Below are positions 11,749 to 25,813 of a stretch of 64,000 nt of DNA, one piece after another. The stretch comes from Paramecium octaurelia. Taxonomy: Eukaryota; Ciliophora; Oligohymenophorea; Peniculida; Parameciidae. The stretch covers positions 389,680 to 453,679 of the forward strand of contig CAJJDP010000025.1 in the NCBI GenBank assembly GCA_905182995.1. The letters run 5' to 3'. The notes under the pieces were generated by a model, which searched no databases, was not told the origin of the DNA, and was given only the letters and a program-made list of their open reading frames with translations. The first letter of the stretch is position 1; each line of letters opens with the position of its first letter. A program made the translations under genes and the position numbers.

Positions 11749-12589
11749 AAACTATAAATTTGATTTGTGTTGCTAACTAATTCATCAAAGACAGCTAATT
11801 CTATTAAAAAGGATTTAATTTAAAAATTATTACTAATGTATTTTTAAATTTAAAAGGTGATTTATTATTTTTTAAAATGGATAGGTAATCTATTTATCTT
11901 AAAAGTAGACTTAATTATGATAAATCTTTAAAATGTCTAAATTCTATCTGATTTTTATTAACTTTACCTAACTTTTTTTTGAAGAAATAAGAATGTTATA
12001 TAAATTAAATAAATATCAAAAAGTGCATTATGGTAAAGTATTATCTTACTTAAAAAAATATTGTTTTGCCATTTAAATCTAGTTTATTTAATGCATAATT
12101 TATGAAGAGAAATTTATCTGATCTAATAGTAATACATAATTTGCTAATAAGGAAAGGCCATTTTTAAGTTTCAAAACTTTTTGAAAGATTAAGAATTAGT
12201 AGGCATTTCAAAAATTTCATTATCAATTATACTAAACTTTTAAATTATAATAGGTATGATCTACAAAAAAAATGTTATTTCATGTAAATTAAAATTGAGA
12301 TTTACTAATGCAGAAATAAGTTTTAAATATTGATTAAAGAAATTCTTGTTATATAACTGCAAATCATAATTATTTATTTTAGAATTAATTAATTCAATAA
12401 ATCTCATTTTCTTAAATAGTATTAATAGATTTAATTAAATAAATATTCTAAAGTTTTACTTAAAATAGTAAATTGTTATTTAACAACCAGACTATATCAT
12501 AAAAGAATAAGTTTATATTAATTTGATTACATATCTAAATTAATTTTAATAAAAGTACAAAATATCAATTATGAATACTTATATTAAAA
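11749..12589. other. Gene-free AT-rich region
   Basis: About 840 bases between the small gene and the ERK7-like gene. Both strands are extremely AT-rich with short frames only. I see no exon with conserved motifs, no RNA gene and no repeat array. For so compact a genome this is long, and it may be a decayed gene. Confidence 0.5.
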
Positions 12590-14259
<1,670 letters not shown>

Positions 14260-14744
14260 TATATAATAATTAATAATATGTTCATAATCATACCAGTTAT
14301 TCAAAAGTAAATCAAATTCTTTCTCTAAACTGTTCATTTCTCAAATTCTAAATTAATTATTTGCTTTAAGTTCTACTTAATTCAGAGTTCTTTTTCATTT
14401 TTTTTTTTAAATATCTATATGGGCTTTTATTTCTTGTCTCATAATTAATCTCATGACCTATATATTTCCTATTCATTTATTTTATTTTTATGTAAATCTT
14501 TAATAAGATAAATCATTAAATATACAATATCTAATATTTAACCAAATAAACAATTTTTATGATCCATAGTAGTTTATTTACATTAGGTTGCTATTCAATA
14601 GCTAACAATTATTTCATATAAAAATGAGCATCAATCAAAAATTGACCAACACAACTTGACTCTAATGTAATACGTCATTTGTCTAACATTTTTAAACAGT
14701 TCAAATTATTATCAATATAATATTAATTATTAATCTAAGTAAAA
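14260..14744. other. Intergenic, head-to-head promoters
   Basis: AT-rich region between the divergent ERK7-like gene and the small MGCTSS gene. It includes a possible 26-codon 5' extension of the kinase at 14260-14337. Nothing else recognised. Confidence 0.5.
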
Positions 14745-14984
14745 ATGGGATGTACGAGTTCTAATTAAACAACTGATCAAGTTATTTGCTAAGTGTCCAA
14801 TCCCCAATTCAGGGAAAGTGCTAAACTTAAAATAGGTGTCAACTATGATACTGAGAATTAAGACGCAAGGATGTATTCGATTACAAAAAATCCAATTGTG
14901 CAAAGAAGAATTCTCAAGTCAATCAAACCTAAAGTTTCGATTACAAAACAATATTCAGATGAAACATATGGATCGTTTTATTGA
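14745..14984 (+). CDS. Tiny protein with N-myristoylation/palmitoylation signal
   Basis: Intronless 80-codon frame (79 aa) starting MGCTSSNQTTDQ. M-G-C-T-S-S fits the N-myristoylation consensus (G2, S6) with an adjacent Cys for palmitoylation, the dual-lipid plan of many Src/G-alpha-like and ciliary membrane proteins. The rest is hydrophilic (RRILKSIKPKVSITKQYSDE). No domain is recognised. I infer a small peripheral membrane protein. Three other products in this window also start MG with a suitable context. Confidence 0.6.
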
Positions 14985-15322
14985 AAATCTCTATTCGGCT
15001 AATCACTAAGATTGAATATATAAACATATATCATTAATTAAATGCTTTACTTGATGAAAATCAATATTTTTACTTCCACTTCTCAATTTGATTTTTCCTC
15101 CTTTTCAACCTTAAAATTTAGCCAATAATACAAACACTATAAAATAAAAGCTATTCAGATTGATAAAACCCTTACTTACTTTTTAACTCCATTGCTTAAT
15201 ATTTAACTTCATGATGACAAGCACGTAATTGAAATTCTCTGTTTCTTTCAAATTTATTCATAAAGGATGAGTCATTATACAAAAAAGATTTTTATAATGG
15301 CTAAAATATTTGACGAATTTAA
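14985..15322. other. AT-rich region, nothing recognised
   Basis: About 340 bases with short frames only on both strands. Part may be the damaged 5' side of the disrupted gene that follows. Confidence 0.45.
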
Positions 15323-15855
15323 ATGGAAGAAAAACTCGGTTTTTCACATTTGAAAGTATGGTACAATTATATAAAAATAAGTACTTAAATTATGAATCAT
15401 AAATCAAAGAGAGCATTTTGAATTTACTTGAAATGAAACAATCCTTTAATTCACAATATAATTGAGAAAAATTTTAATATATTTATGATGAGATTCTGCA
15501 ATAACTGAAAACAATCATATAATTAAAGTTTTTAGCAACTATTGAAGAATTTTAAGAATTTTTTTTTTCATTAACTCACATATCTATGTGTTTATAATTT
15601 TCGTTATTAATTATATATAAGATCATTAATGAAGAATTATAATCGAGGGACTTTTATAATTAAATATAATTTATATAAGAAGATACACTCCATTTAGGAT
15701 TTGAACATGTTTAAAATGCACATCCTTAATATATTCTTTCGAGAGTAAACTAAGGCTTTGTGAATTAACATTAAGAACTAATATCTATTACCTTAAATGT
15801 TGAATGTGAAGAATTTGTGATTTTGTTATAAACATTCTCAATGTCTTTGTTTTGA
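15323..15855 (+). pseudogene. Disrupted host gene, unknown family
   Basis: A start MEEKLGFSHLK is followed by a good 26-nt intron (15356-15381) and a coding-looking frame (YLNYESQIKESILNLLEMK). This hits an in-frame TGA at 15463-15465, with no GT...AG pair able to remove it. The same frame then continues for about 130 codons (IYDEILQQLKTIIQLKF, FYNQIQFIQEDTLHLGFE, ISITLNVECEEFVILLQ) to TGA at 15853. Intron-removed length is a multiple of three. The text after the stop has protein-like composition, so I read it as a recently inactivated host gene or a gene with a variant splice I cannot see. It is alternatively a 38-codon gene plus chance. Confidence 0.45.
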
Positions 15856-16010
15856 GTGAACAACAGCGTTGTTGGAAATGGGAGTAGGAAATAACATGAA
15901 ATATGTTGGAAGTGGTTTAGCTCGAAGTGAGTAGGATTGAATATTAAATAAATTAGTTTAATTCATTAATATTAACAATTTTTTATTGTGATAAATATAA
16001 TTATATCATC

Positions 16011-18629
16011 ATGGGGAATATTTGCAAGCCATAGGTTTAGTTAATAGAGGAAAATGAGGTGGATTTAAATAAAAAAGCTGAAATTGATGAACAAAGAAAA
16101 AAAGCAAATGGCAAATAAGAAAATAATAATGACTTAAAATAAGAATCTATAACGGACGATCAAAAACAATAGCAAGATAATTACGATGGGTAAAAGATGA
16201 GAAGTGAAAATAATTAAGAAGTATCTAATAAAAATAGATCTTTAGCTAAAAAGAAGGGAAAACAAAAAGATGGCATAAATAGCAGCTGTTATTGATTAGG
16301 AAGTAATTTATGAAAATATCTAAAAACAAAACAAAGTGAAAAGCCCTTTTGATTACTAATTACTACTGAATGCATTTAATAATAGTTTCATATTTGCTCA
16401 GTTGTAAGGCGACGACAAGTATCAAAAATTGAATATTATTTTGAGTAAAGGTTATTGATAAAATGTTCTATTGCACAGTGAAAGATTAGGAGATGGTATT
16501 TAAATAAGGAGATAAGGGAAGTTCATATTTTTTGATTGAAAGAGGTTAATGCTAAATAATAATAAATAATGATGTAAAGAAAACCTTAAAATCTGGAGAA
16601 GCATTTGGTGAATTAGCATTATTGTACAACGCTCCAAGATCTGCATCGGTAAAAGCTATAGGAGGTACTGAATTTAGTAATTTTTAGATTGTGCCTTTTG
16701 GGCCATAGATAGAAACACAGTGAGAAAGGTGATAGAAGAAATCTCTTTGAAGGATTACGAATAAAATAAGGAATTTATACAGAAAGTCCAATTTTTCGGT
16801 AATAACTTTAAATATTACAATAGAGTCACTTACTGATGATTAAAGAACTGCAATTACATCTGTTCTGATAACACTTAATTTTAAGGCTGGTGAGATAATT
16901 GTGAATGAAGGAGATCAAGCAGATTCCTTTTTTATTATAAAGAAAGGAGAGATTGAGATTTCTAAAGGAGGCAAATAATTGAGAATCATGTAATAGGGTG
17001 ATTCTCTGGGGGAATAAGCCTTGTAAAGTAATTCTGTTAGAGGGGCAACAGCCAAAGCTCATAAGGATGTCATTCTGTTGGCATTGTCAAGAGATGATTT
17101 GACAAGAATTTTGGGAGATAAAATATAGACTATCATGTTCTTGAATTTATAAAGGTGGGCATTTGAACGTCATCCAATATTGAAATAACTAACTAAACTA
17201 TAAGTAGAAAGGATAGTAAGCACTATGGAATAAAAACAATATAAGGAAGGAGAAGTGATTATAGAGAAAGGTTAATAGTGTACTCATTTGATCGTTGTTT
17301 TAATGGCCAGTGTATAATATGGATAACAATCTATAGAGAAAGGGTAAATGTTTGGTGATAAGTTTTTGGAATAACAAAACTAAATATTAAATGATTCTTT
17401 GATAATGAAATCAGATGGATTGATAAGTCAAATATAAATTAAAGTGTTTTTTGAAATTATTGGTGGTACTTTAGAGTAAATCTTTTTAAAAAATGAGAAA
17501 GCACATGACAGATTTATCAAAAAGGAAGAAGGATAAAAAAAGGATCAGTATGATCACTTTAAATTAGAAGAATTAATCTCAATAAAGAAACTAGGCCAAG
17601 GATAATTTGGTAATGTCTATCTAGTTCATAATAAATCCGATAAGAAAAATTATGCACTCAAATGCATATCTAAGGCTCAGATAATAGAGTAAAATTTGGA
17701 AAAGCATTTGGCCTAGGAGAAATCAACGTTGTAGACAGCCAACTTTCCACTCATTATGCATTTCGTTAAGAGCTTTTAGGACAAAAACTACATCTACTTT
17801 TTAGAAGAATATATTAAAGGAATGGAGCTGTTTGATGTAATCAGAGAAATAGGACTTTTAAATACTTATGATTCTCAATTTTACATAGGATCTTTGATTT
17901 TATGTATGGAATATCTTCATCTCAATAACATTATTTATAGAGATATTAAACCAGAAAATATTATGGTTGATGATAAAGTAAATAATGCATATATTTTAAG
18001 GGGTTTATGAAGTTGATTGATTTAGGAACTGCTAAGAATCTTAAAAATAAGAATGGTAGAACATATACTATTATTGGAACTCCTCATTATATGGCTCCAG
18101 AAATATTGTCTGGAAAAGGATACACATATTCGGTTGATTTATGGTCTATAGGGATATGCTTGTATGAATTTATGTGCGGTAATGTACCCTATGCAGAAGA
18201 TGCAGAAGATCCGTAAAGCTTGATTTAAACTATTTAGATATGATATTTATGAGGAAATCCAAAAAAAAGCCTTGAACTTCCCTTCTGTCCTAAAAGATCG
18301 TAAGGCTAAGAAGTTAATCGAATAACTCTTAAGCAAAACTCCTGAATTAAGATTAGGATCATCATACGCAAGCTTAAAAAACAATTAATTTTTTGAACAC
18401 TTTGATTATGATTCATTAATGAACAGAGATTTAAAGCCACCATATCTCCCGCCTAAAAGCAAACTATAGAGTGACAAAGAAATCTAAAAAGCCATCTAGG
18501 CTGGCAAACTCATTACTGAAGAAATTAAAGTATCAATTATCTATATAATTATAGAGTGATCCTACAACAACCAATAACATTTATAAACCAGAAAAAGCAA
18601 GAGATCCTAATTGGGATAAAGATTATTGA
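16011..18629 (+). CDS. cGMP-dependent protein kinase (PKG), myristoylation-type
   Basis: 814 aa; seven introns (25, 28, 23, 25, 23, 25, 25 nt) give exactly 815 codons. The N-terminus MGNICKPQ fits N-myristoylation plus palmitoylation. A charged linker is followed by cyclic-nucleotide-binding domains: the first with [20 protein letters not shown], the second with [20 protein letters not shown], and a third degenerate one ([12 protein letters not shown]) lacking the phosphate-binding Arg. The AGC-kinase domain has [40 protein letters not shown] (DLG instead of DFG), [13 protein letters not shown], and a C-terminal extension ending DPNWDKDY. Ser/Thr after Arg in both intact sites fits cGMP over cAMP. 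A guanylyl cyclase lies in the same window. Likely membrane-tethered control of motility and exocytosis. Confidence 0.93.
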
Positions 18630-18675
18630 ACAAAAATTTATTTCTTATGCTATGACCACACATTTTATCAATTTA

Positions 18676-19869
18676 TCAACGTCTCATATCAAATTACATT
18701 AGATTCATCTAATTCAAAATCCCAAAATACAGTTTTTTGTCTTTGCAGCTTATTAAACCTTTGTAGAAATGCAGTTAGAGTTTTTCATCAACCATTTTCT
18801 AATCAAATTGGAACATCTGTTTATCTTTATCATTCACTTTCAGTATTTGAGTTTTAATCAATTAATCTGTCAATAATTCAAAAAGTATAGTGTTTGAATC
18901 CTAATAATTCAGAAGAGCGAAGTCACAAATCTAAGAGATAAAGAATTATCATACTTATTTTTCATCAAGAGGGCAATTTTTCAATTTTAATAGATTGAAA
19001 ACTCTAGAATGTTTTTAAGAATGCTTGTCTTCTATCCATTTGATTTCTAAGTTTTCTTTTAATTCTTTCTATTTTTATTTATATAAATTTTGATCCTAGA
19101 AGCTGGAAATTCCATAGATTTATTTTAGTTATTACATAATAGTCTAATTTAAAGGAAAAAATACATTATTTTTAACAATATCCATTAATCCTGTCCAATT
19201 TATTTACAAAAGGGAATTCTATGTAAGGGATTGCTACTTTTAAGATGAAATTTCTAATTTTTTATTTGCTTTTTAAGTTTTCTTTTCAGATTTATTTTTT
19301 GTATCCTTATAAATAACTTCTTAAATTTCTTCTTATTAATCTACTTAAACAATTTAAAGTAAACTTTTATCAAATAATTCATTCACCAAAGATTCTAAAT
19401 CACTTTCAGTTATGCTTTCTGAAACGAGATTCTTAATTCCAAATACCCCATTTTTAAGTGCATAATCAAAAATAACATTGTATGATTTTTCGCTATTTAA
19501 TAATTCTGGTACATATTCTCTCCCCAACAATGCTATATGATTAAAAAATATTAATCCTTTTTTTCTTTGTTTATTTTTAATTTAATTAGACTCATTTTGC
19601 TACTTTTGATCTTTATTTCCTGCAAATAATTATTTTATCTCAACGCTATTATCTGGTTGCTTCTAGATTTTATAACCAATTATTTAATGCTTTATTCCAA
19701 GGGTGATAACAATCTCTAAAAATTTTAAGTCATCAAATTGTGAATATTTCAATAAATCTTAATATTGAAGAGGCCCATACAAGTCAAGTACTTCTACCAC
19801 CATTCCCATTACTTTTCCAAAATGCTATTCTGCTAGCTATGAATAATATAAAGTGCGATATGTATGCAT
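18676..19869 (-). CDS. Probable RNA polymerase III subunit RPC3 (RPC82/POLR3C)
   Basis: 389 aa; one 24-nt intron gives exactly 390 codons. The start MHTYRTLYYSQLAEQHFG leads into LYGPLQYQDLLKYSQFDD, a winged-helix unit like the first one of RPC82. A middle helix-rich part includes HIALLGREYVPELLN and SESITESDLESLVNELF. The C-terminal part has ICDFALLNYQDSNTILFELL followed by DQLIKTQILKV, again winged-helix-like, as in RPC82's late repeats. Basic/Gln-rich linkers separate them. RPC3 with RPC6 and RPC7 forms the initiation subcomplex of Pol III. The overall order fits, but no single invariant motif proves it; other winged-helix proteins remain possible. Confidence 0.5.
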
Positions 19870-19890
19870 ATTCTAATTAATTTAATTAGT

Positions 19891-20216
19891 ATGATAAAAA
19901 TTACAAGTCCACTGTTAAATCACAGATTCAAAATGGTAAGAGTTTAATGCAAACCATATGATAATATCCAGTTAATTAGAGATCAAATAATGGATGTTAT
20001 GAACGAATATCTCTAAGAGAATGATGGGTAAGAGTGCTTATTTATGAAAGCAAACTTATCAATGTGAAAGTAATTTCAAATAATTAAATTGCTGTATACT
20101 TTGTAACAGGTATAGAAATGGATGATCCTAATTGGGAATAATAAATTAGTAGAGGGCCATTATAAAAATTTACTATTTTATCAAATTCCATAGAAATTAG
20201 GCCCTCACGATTTTGA
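19891..20216 (+). CDS. Small protein, unknown
   Basis: 100 aa with one 23-nt intron (20028-20050), exactly 101 codons. It starts MIKITSPLLNHRFKMVRVQ and contains CKPYDNIQLIRDQIMDVM, KLINVKVISNNQIAVYFV and DDPNWEQQISRGPL. Alternating hydrophobic segments suggest a compact alpha/beta fold. A second in-frame ATG at 15 codons may be the true start. The gene is divergent from the RPC3-like gene with 21 nt between start codons. Function unknown. Confidence 0.6.
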
Positions 20217-20264
20217 ATTGATATATAAAATTTAGAATTTCTATATTTATTTTAATTATACACA

Positions 20265-22088
20265 ATGGGAAATAACTAGTCACAGCGTAAGAATCATACA
20301 AATCTCAAAACCAAGACTAAGGAACATATTAAGAAATTATTTTTAATAAAGAAGGACTGGTACCCATTAAATTCATTTTATAATAGTCTCTTTTCGAAGT
20401 TATCTTAAAAAACCTCATCACTAATTACAAGTTTTTTAAATATTCAGGAGTTTGAAAATCTAATTTAGGTGTCAAAAACTACTTATTAAATCTTCAGTCA
20501 AACATCCGGTTGTTTTCAAATAGCATGCTAAAGACTTCTGAATGTTAAATGCGAGATAATTTAATCCTAAAATTGGAAAATTATATTATAAAGTGTAATG
20601 TGTATTCCAATAAGATCATTACCTTATGGAGAAGCAATAAAAAGTGTAAGATATGAAACTAAATAATTCCCATTATTTATAGAACATAAAATTAATTATA
20701 GTGGATTTCAGAAGGCCATTCTATATTATGAAGATTAATTTAGTGATGAAAAATAACTTATTAAGAATTCCGATTACATAACAGCACTGCAATTTGCAAC
20801 AAATAACACAGATATATTATTAAGAGTGAGGTAAGGGTTTGAAATCCATACATAATTACCAGAACTACTAATGCTAATTTATAATCTACATGATTATGTA
20901 AAAATTTTTTGTAAATATCTGGAAATAAGGTTTTCTCAATGTAATTTAGAATAATTTATATAAATTTGGCTACATTATTAGGGGTGGATAAGTTCAATAG
21001 AAAATTAAACATCAAACTTGGTATTCTTGTTTAATAAAATCATCGATGAAAGTCTGCCTTAATACAAGCTACCAAAGTATACTGTTCGACACTTCATGGT
21101 GTGCGAATGGATGATGAAAGCTAATAAAGCAGAACTCATTGAAAAATTTAGAAAAGAATTCAGTTTGTTTATGATAGAATGTAGAAATAGAAAAAAAAAA
21201 TCTTTATTATTAAGATAATATGTTTAATATCTAATTGATATTAGCACTAATCAAAATAATATTCATAAATATGGCTATTATAATTTCCAATATTGTGAGG
21301 AACTCAATTAATTAATTAATTTAACAGTAAATTTAACTCCTAAATTAAATATCGAGTATTCATAACATGAGGAATTGTTAATTTATATATTTGGATAGTA
21401 TGTATACGAATATTACATATTTGAATAATCATCTGCATTTAGAGTTGAACAATTCAAATATGAGATTAAGCAATTTCATTAAGAATGCCAATAAATGTCT
21501 AAAATATTAGTGAAAAATTTTGAAGAATAGCATAATAGTATCTTTGGGAATGAAATTTAGAACTTTAGATACCAGTTGTCCTTACAACAAAACGTTTAGA
21601 TAAAAATTAGAGCTTTATTTAAATAAGTGGTTTTAATGGATGATGACATATAAAATTCTTCAGAAAATATAGTAGCAGAAAGCTTAGGAACATCAGGAGT
21701 ATCATTAACATCTACAAATTGTAGTTCAGTATTTTCAAGCGTAAAAAATAATGATTAATTATATCATTATATAAAATTTTATTAAAAAGATTTATTTAAT
21801 AAAATTTAAAGATTTTACTGTAAGGAATGGGATGTCTATTAGTATTCATTAGAATAGGAACCAGCAAATGATGTAATTTATGATATTCCTGAATTAGCTG
21901 AATATGATTATATCTCACACTAGAATGTAATGGAATTATTTTTCAACAGAATTCAAAGATCAAATGCTATTTATTCATTAGAAAGAAGATAAACTATTTT
22001 GACATCTAATTACTAGTTTAACCACTAGTATCTCTAAACTCACTCACTTAATCAATCAGAATCACTTTTAAAATGCCTTTTAAAATGA
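20265..22088 (+). CDS. Large intronless unknown protein, MGNNQSQ start
   Basis: An uninterrupted 608-codon frame (607 aa). It starts MGNNQSQRKNHTNLKTK, a possible N-myristoylation site (G2, S6) followed by basic residues. No transmembrane helix is evident. It is rich in Tyr, Phe, Gln and Asn (YYNFQYCEELNQLINL, LLIYIFGQYVYEYYIFEQ). A Ser/Thr-rich insert lies at about residue 470 (SLGTSGVSLTSTNCSSVFSS). An intronless frame of this length is unusual among its neighbours. No family recognised. Confidence 0.75.
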
Positions 22089-22230
22089 AATTTAATTTTT
22101 GTTTATTGTTAACACTATTTTATATTAAAAAAGAAATCAATTTGATTTTTTATTTTAAGATTCTATAAAAAATAGTATGATATTAATATTAAATCAAAAT
22201 AAATAACATAGATAATTATAATGAATAATA

Positions 22231-24185
22231 TCATACAATTTTACCAAGAGCATTTTTCATATTTTTGAAGTTCATTAAAACTGAATTTAATTTTGTTTCA
22301 ACTTGATCTTTTTCTATTTTAATTTACTTTACGGCTTAAAATAAAGCTTAGGTCTTTGTTTCCTTTTCTTTAAGTAAGCCCTCTAAATCTTTTTCTTTTT
22401 TCTACAATGATGTAATTTATAATTTTTGATCAAAGTTTAATTTATTTAAAGTGAATATTTACTCTTCTGCTTTAATGATTCTTTCTTCGAATCTCTTTGC
22501 TCTATCCTAGATATAATATTTCATTTCTTTTTGAGAATCTAATTCAACTTTCTAATCATCTATTTAAGATTTTAATTAGTAAATTTATTTATGTTACAAT
22601 AGTAAAAGTTTTGAGAAATAATTACAAGTTTATAATAATTATTAGGATTCCAAATGTAGATAATGTCCATGAGCAACGAATTTAGAAAAGGTCATTTATA
22701 AGACTTGCATGAAGTCTTACATAGTAAATTTGGGTTGATATGTGGGTGTCGGGATGCATTTTCTACCAGTTTAGAATAATTGTTAGTTGATTTATAAACT
22801 CTTTTTAACTAGATCAACCATTTCTCTTCTTGTTTGTATTATTTAAGCTTTAAGGAATGGAACTTATAAGGATTCTAGGATCAATGAATCAATATCTTGA
22901 TATTCTTATTGAAGTTAGATGGACAGATCACTTAAGGATTTAGCCTATTTATTTTATGAGGGTTAGGAGGGACTGGACGTGTTAATATTTTTGTTAGAAT
23001 TTTAGACATGATTACCTGCGTATGATTTAATTTTGGTGAAAATACTGGAGGCTGTTGATGCAACGTACTATGTTGAGTTCTGTTATTTTTACTATTATTA
23101 TTCATCAGTTTCTCCTAATCCCAGTAAGTCTTCATTCTAATAAAGGGAGTCACTTTAGGTTTGTTGTTGTTATTGTTATAACACTTATTATTGATTTTGG
23201 AATTTGCCCTCAATTAATTCATATGCATCATTAAATATCTCATTCATGTATTGTCCAATGTTGAATTTGAAAACTAAGAACTTAGCAATGCCAATTTAAA
23301 TGATTTCTTCTGGGATTTGATAAACCATATCATTAAAATAACTAAATTAAATAGAAAGATTACTTAAATTCTGTTTTTAAGTACTTAATTTCTTTGTTCA
23401 ACACTTAGGTTCTGTAGTTGACGATATAATTTAATAGAGATCGATTATTTTAGATGATGAAATACATTTATTTACTTGTCAACATCAAATCAAATATGTC
23501 TTTAGGTTCAAGAAATGATAAGATGGTGGATTTGTATTTGTTGGTTAATAGGGTGTAGATATTGCTTTCTTGGTATTAGTACTTTAATATTTTATAGGCT
23601 CCTTGGATAAAGAGGGCTCCGGCTCTAATTTCTTTCATTTGTTCTAATTCTGATGATGTAACAAGGTTGTTCTTTTCTGCCAAAATGAGTTTCATTTCTA
23701 ATTCATTAACTCTTTATTAGTAGTTATTGTTGGCTTTTAGTAATAGATCATTTTAAGCAAGGTATTTCATATTGATTTCTTCTAATTCTTTATTTCTGAG
23801 TTTGAGTTGTTCGCATTCTTTCACCAAATCAAATTGACGTTGCTCATAATTGGTTTTGATCTATGAATAGGGTGTGATGATTTTACTTCTTCCATTTATT
23901 GCATGTAAGTGTCTTCGATATTTTTTATAATTTATTCTTTTGATAGAATAGCTTTGATCTAATTCTGTAATTGTGATTTGAGACTGTCGATTTCGTTTTA
24001 TTAAGTCTGATAATCGTTGATGATTTCTCTCAAAGCCTTCACTTGATCTTTGACTGATTGCACTTTTTCGATTCTCTCTTTATCAATGCTATTATGGAAT
24101 AAGGATTTGTTGAATACACTTGTTTGGTAAGTTTGTTATATAATTTGTCGACGTCTTTTTGGAGAGAAGAATCCATGAAAATCAT
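22231..24185 (-). CDS. Long coiled-coil protein, unknown
   Basis: 625 aa; introns of 29, 26 and 22 nt give exactly 626 codons. The N-terminus MIFMDSSLQKDVDKLYNKL opens a coiled coil (RIEKVQSVKDQVKALREI, LEEINMKYLAQNDLLLKA) of about 240 residues. A helical region follows (ILSFLEPKDIFDLMLTSK, MVYQIPEEIIQIGIAKFL), then a Gln/Asn/Ser-rich linker. A second coiled coil ends at LMNFKNMKNALGKIV. The second ATG (four codons in, 24174) is an equal start candidate. It resembles cytoskeletal/basal-body scaffold proteins in layout but matches no family I can name. Confidence 0.75.
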
Positions 24186-24286
24186 GAACTTGTATTAGGA
24201 TGGTTACAGTATGATCATAGGTTGTGCAGAGTCATCTTGTTTAATTTGCTATTTCATTGTATTATATATTTTAATTTAATTAACGA

Positions 24287-25643
24287 ATGAAGTATTTCCA
24301 AAATGGATTGAACCAAATTTGCCAATAAATAATTAGACCAGCAAGAGCAGAATACACAATATATGATTTATGTAAGCTCAGCATAATTATTATGAACAGC
24401 TTCTTATTAGATTTAGGAAGATAGTCAGTATACAAGGGAGGATTTTGATATCATCAATCCTCGACAAGAAGTGATCAAAGTTAGTTAATATACAGGCTAA
24501 TAAAAAAGCGATGTTTGCATTATATATTTGCATACAGCCAATGGTTCTAGAATGGAAGTGAGCAAATATGTATCGATGATAATTAAAAATGGGTTTGGAT
24601 TGATTTCTTTTGATTTCACTGGGTCTGGAATGTCAGATGGCGAGATCGTGACTTATGGACATAGAGAGGTTGGAGATTTGCAAACTGTTATAAATCACTT
24701 CTAATCATCATATAAATAAATAATACTCTGGGGAAGATCGATGGGTTCTGCTGTTGCTCTCCAATATATGCAAAAGTTCAATAACATACTCATCAAAGGA
24801 ATGATCTTGGATAGTCCATTTGTTTGCTTGCTTGATGTAAATAAACGCTTAAATTGAATTAGGTGATATTGCAAATGGCATCAAGTAAAACTAAAATACC
24901 TAATTTCATTTTGAAGAGTCTATCCACCTTTGTATCAAATGAACTCAAAAAGTAAGCGGGATTTGATTTAGAAGAAATCAATTGTCTCAAAAAGATTTCG
25001 TCAATTAAATGTCCTGCCATATTCGTGACTTCCAAGTTGGATACTATTGTACCGCCTGAGTAAACTGAAAAACTGTTTAAGGCTTACACAGGCATCAAAC
25101 AGATCCAATACACAAATCAACAACATAATGGAATCAGAGAACATGCTTTTATTGAAACACTTATCCAATGGTTTAAAAAGAGAACGCCTATCTTTGAGAG
25201 ACTAGGAGTTGGCACTCAGATTAAATAGAGAATAATGCATAAATAAAAAAATACCTTAGGAACAATTAAGTAGGTTTCATTGGATCTCTACAAGGAAAGA
25301 TCTTCGACACTAGAATGTTGTACTTTTTATTGTTATTTTAGATCAAAGAAGTTTGAACACTTCAGTATCTCCCAAATAAACCATCATGAATAAATAGAAA
25401 TTAACTGCAGAGGAGAAGTATAATCAACTGTTGGAAACTCAAAGATCTCTTTATTTGGATCGGTCTGTTTCTGCAAAAAGAATTTAGATTAGCAACTCCA
25501 TCGATTATTAGATATCTCCTATGCCTTTAGCACCTTTAAGCAATAAAATAGTTACTTCATCATAACACAATTATTTCTCTCATTCAAAACCCATCACTTT
25601 CACCAAGATACCTCATAAGACAAAAGATTGTACTTATGTTTGA
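24287..25643 (+). CDS. Alpha/beta serine hydrolase (ABHD17/Bem46-like)
   Basis: 426 aa; introns of 28, 26 and 22 nt give exactly 427 codons. The hydrolase core has IIYLHTANGSRME (oxyanion strand/loop), GLISFDFTGSGMSDG, and the nucleophile elbow LWGRSMGSAVALQYM (G-x-S-x-G). PAIFVTSKLDTIVPPEQ carries the acid (D), and QQHNGIREHAF carries the His. After about residue 285 a Ser/Gln-rich basic tail follows with no domain. Related eukaryotic proteins are depalmitoylases or lipid esterases, sometimes membrane-bound through N-terminal Cys. The N-terminus here (MKYFQNGLNQICQQII) has one Cys. The substrate cannot be predicted. Confidence 0.88.
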
Positions 25644-25813
25644 TTATATTTTTGATAAAGATTAAGTCATTAAATTAATTTAGTATTAGGAAGGGGTTAA
25701 TTAAATTCAATTTTTCTTACTATTCTTTTTAGTATAGGAATACTTGGATTTACATGTGTCGCATATAAAGTTTGAATCTAAAATGCGAATTAAATTAAAA
25801 TATATAAATTAAA

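Noticed and set aside
14260-14337. A longer N-terminus for the ERK7-like kinase from the ATG at 14335-14337
   Set aside because: It remains possible, but the added sequence has no similarity to the family and the inner ATG directly precedes the kinase domain.
15856-16010. A short frame starting MGVGNNMKYVGSG
   Set aside because: It has about 20 codons, no downstream exon and no conserved motif; more likely the 5' flank of the PKG gene.
22231-22695. An independent 154-aa gene starting at 22695
   Set aside because: The same frame continues upstream without a stop into the long coiled-coil gene, so this ATG is internal.
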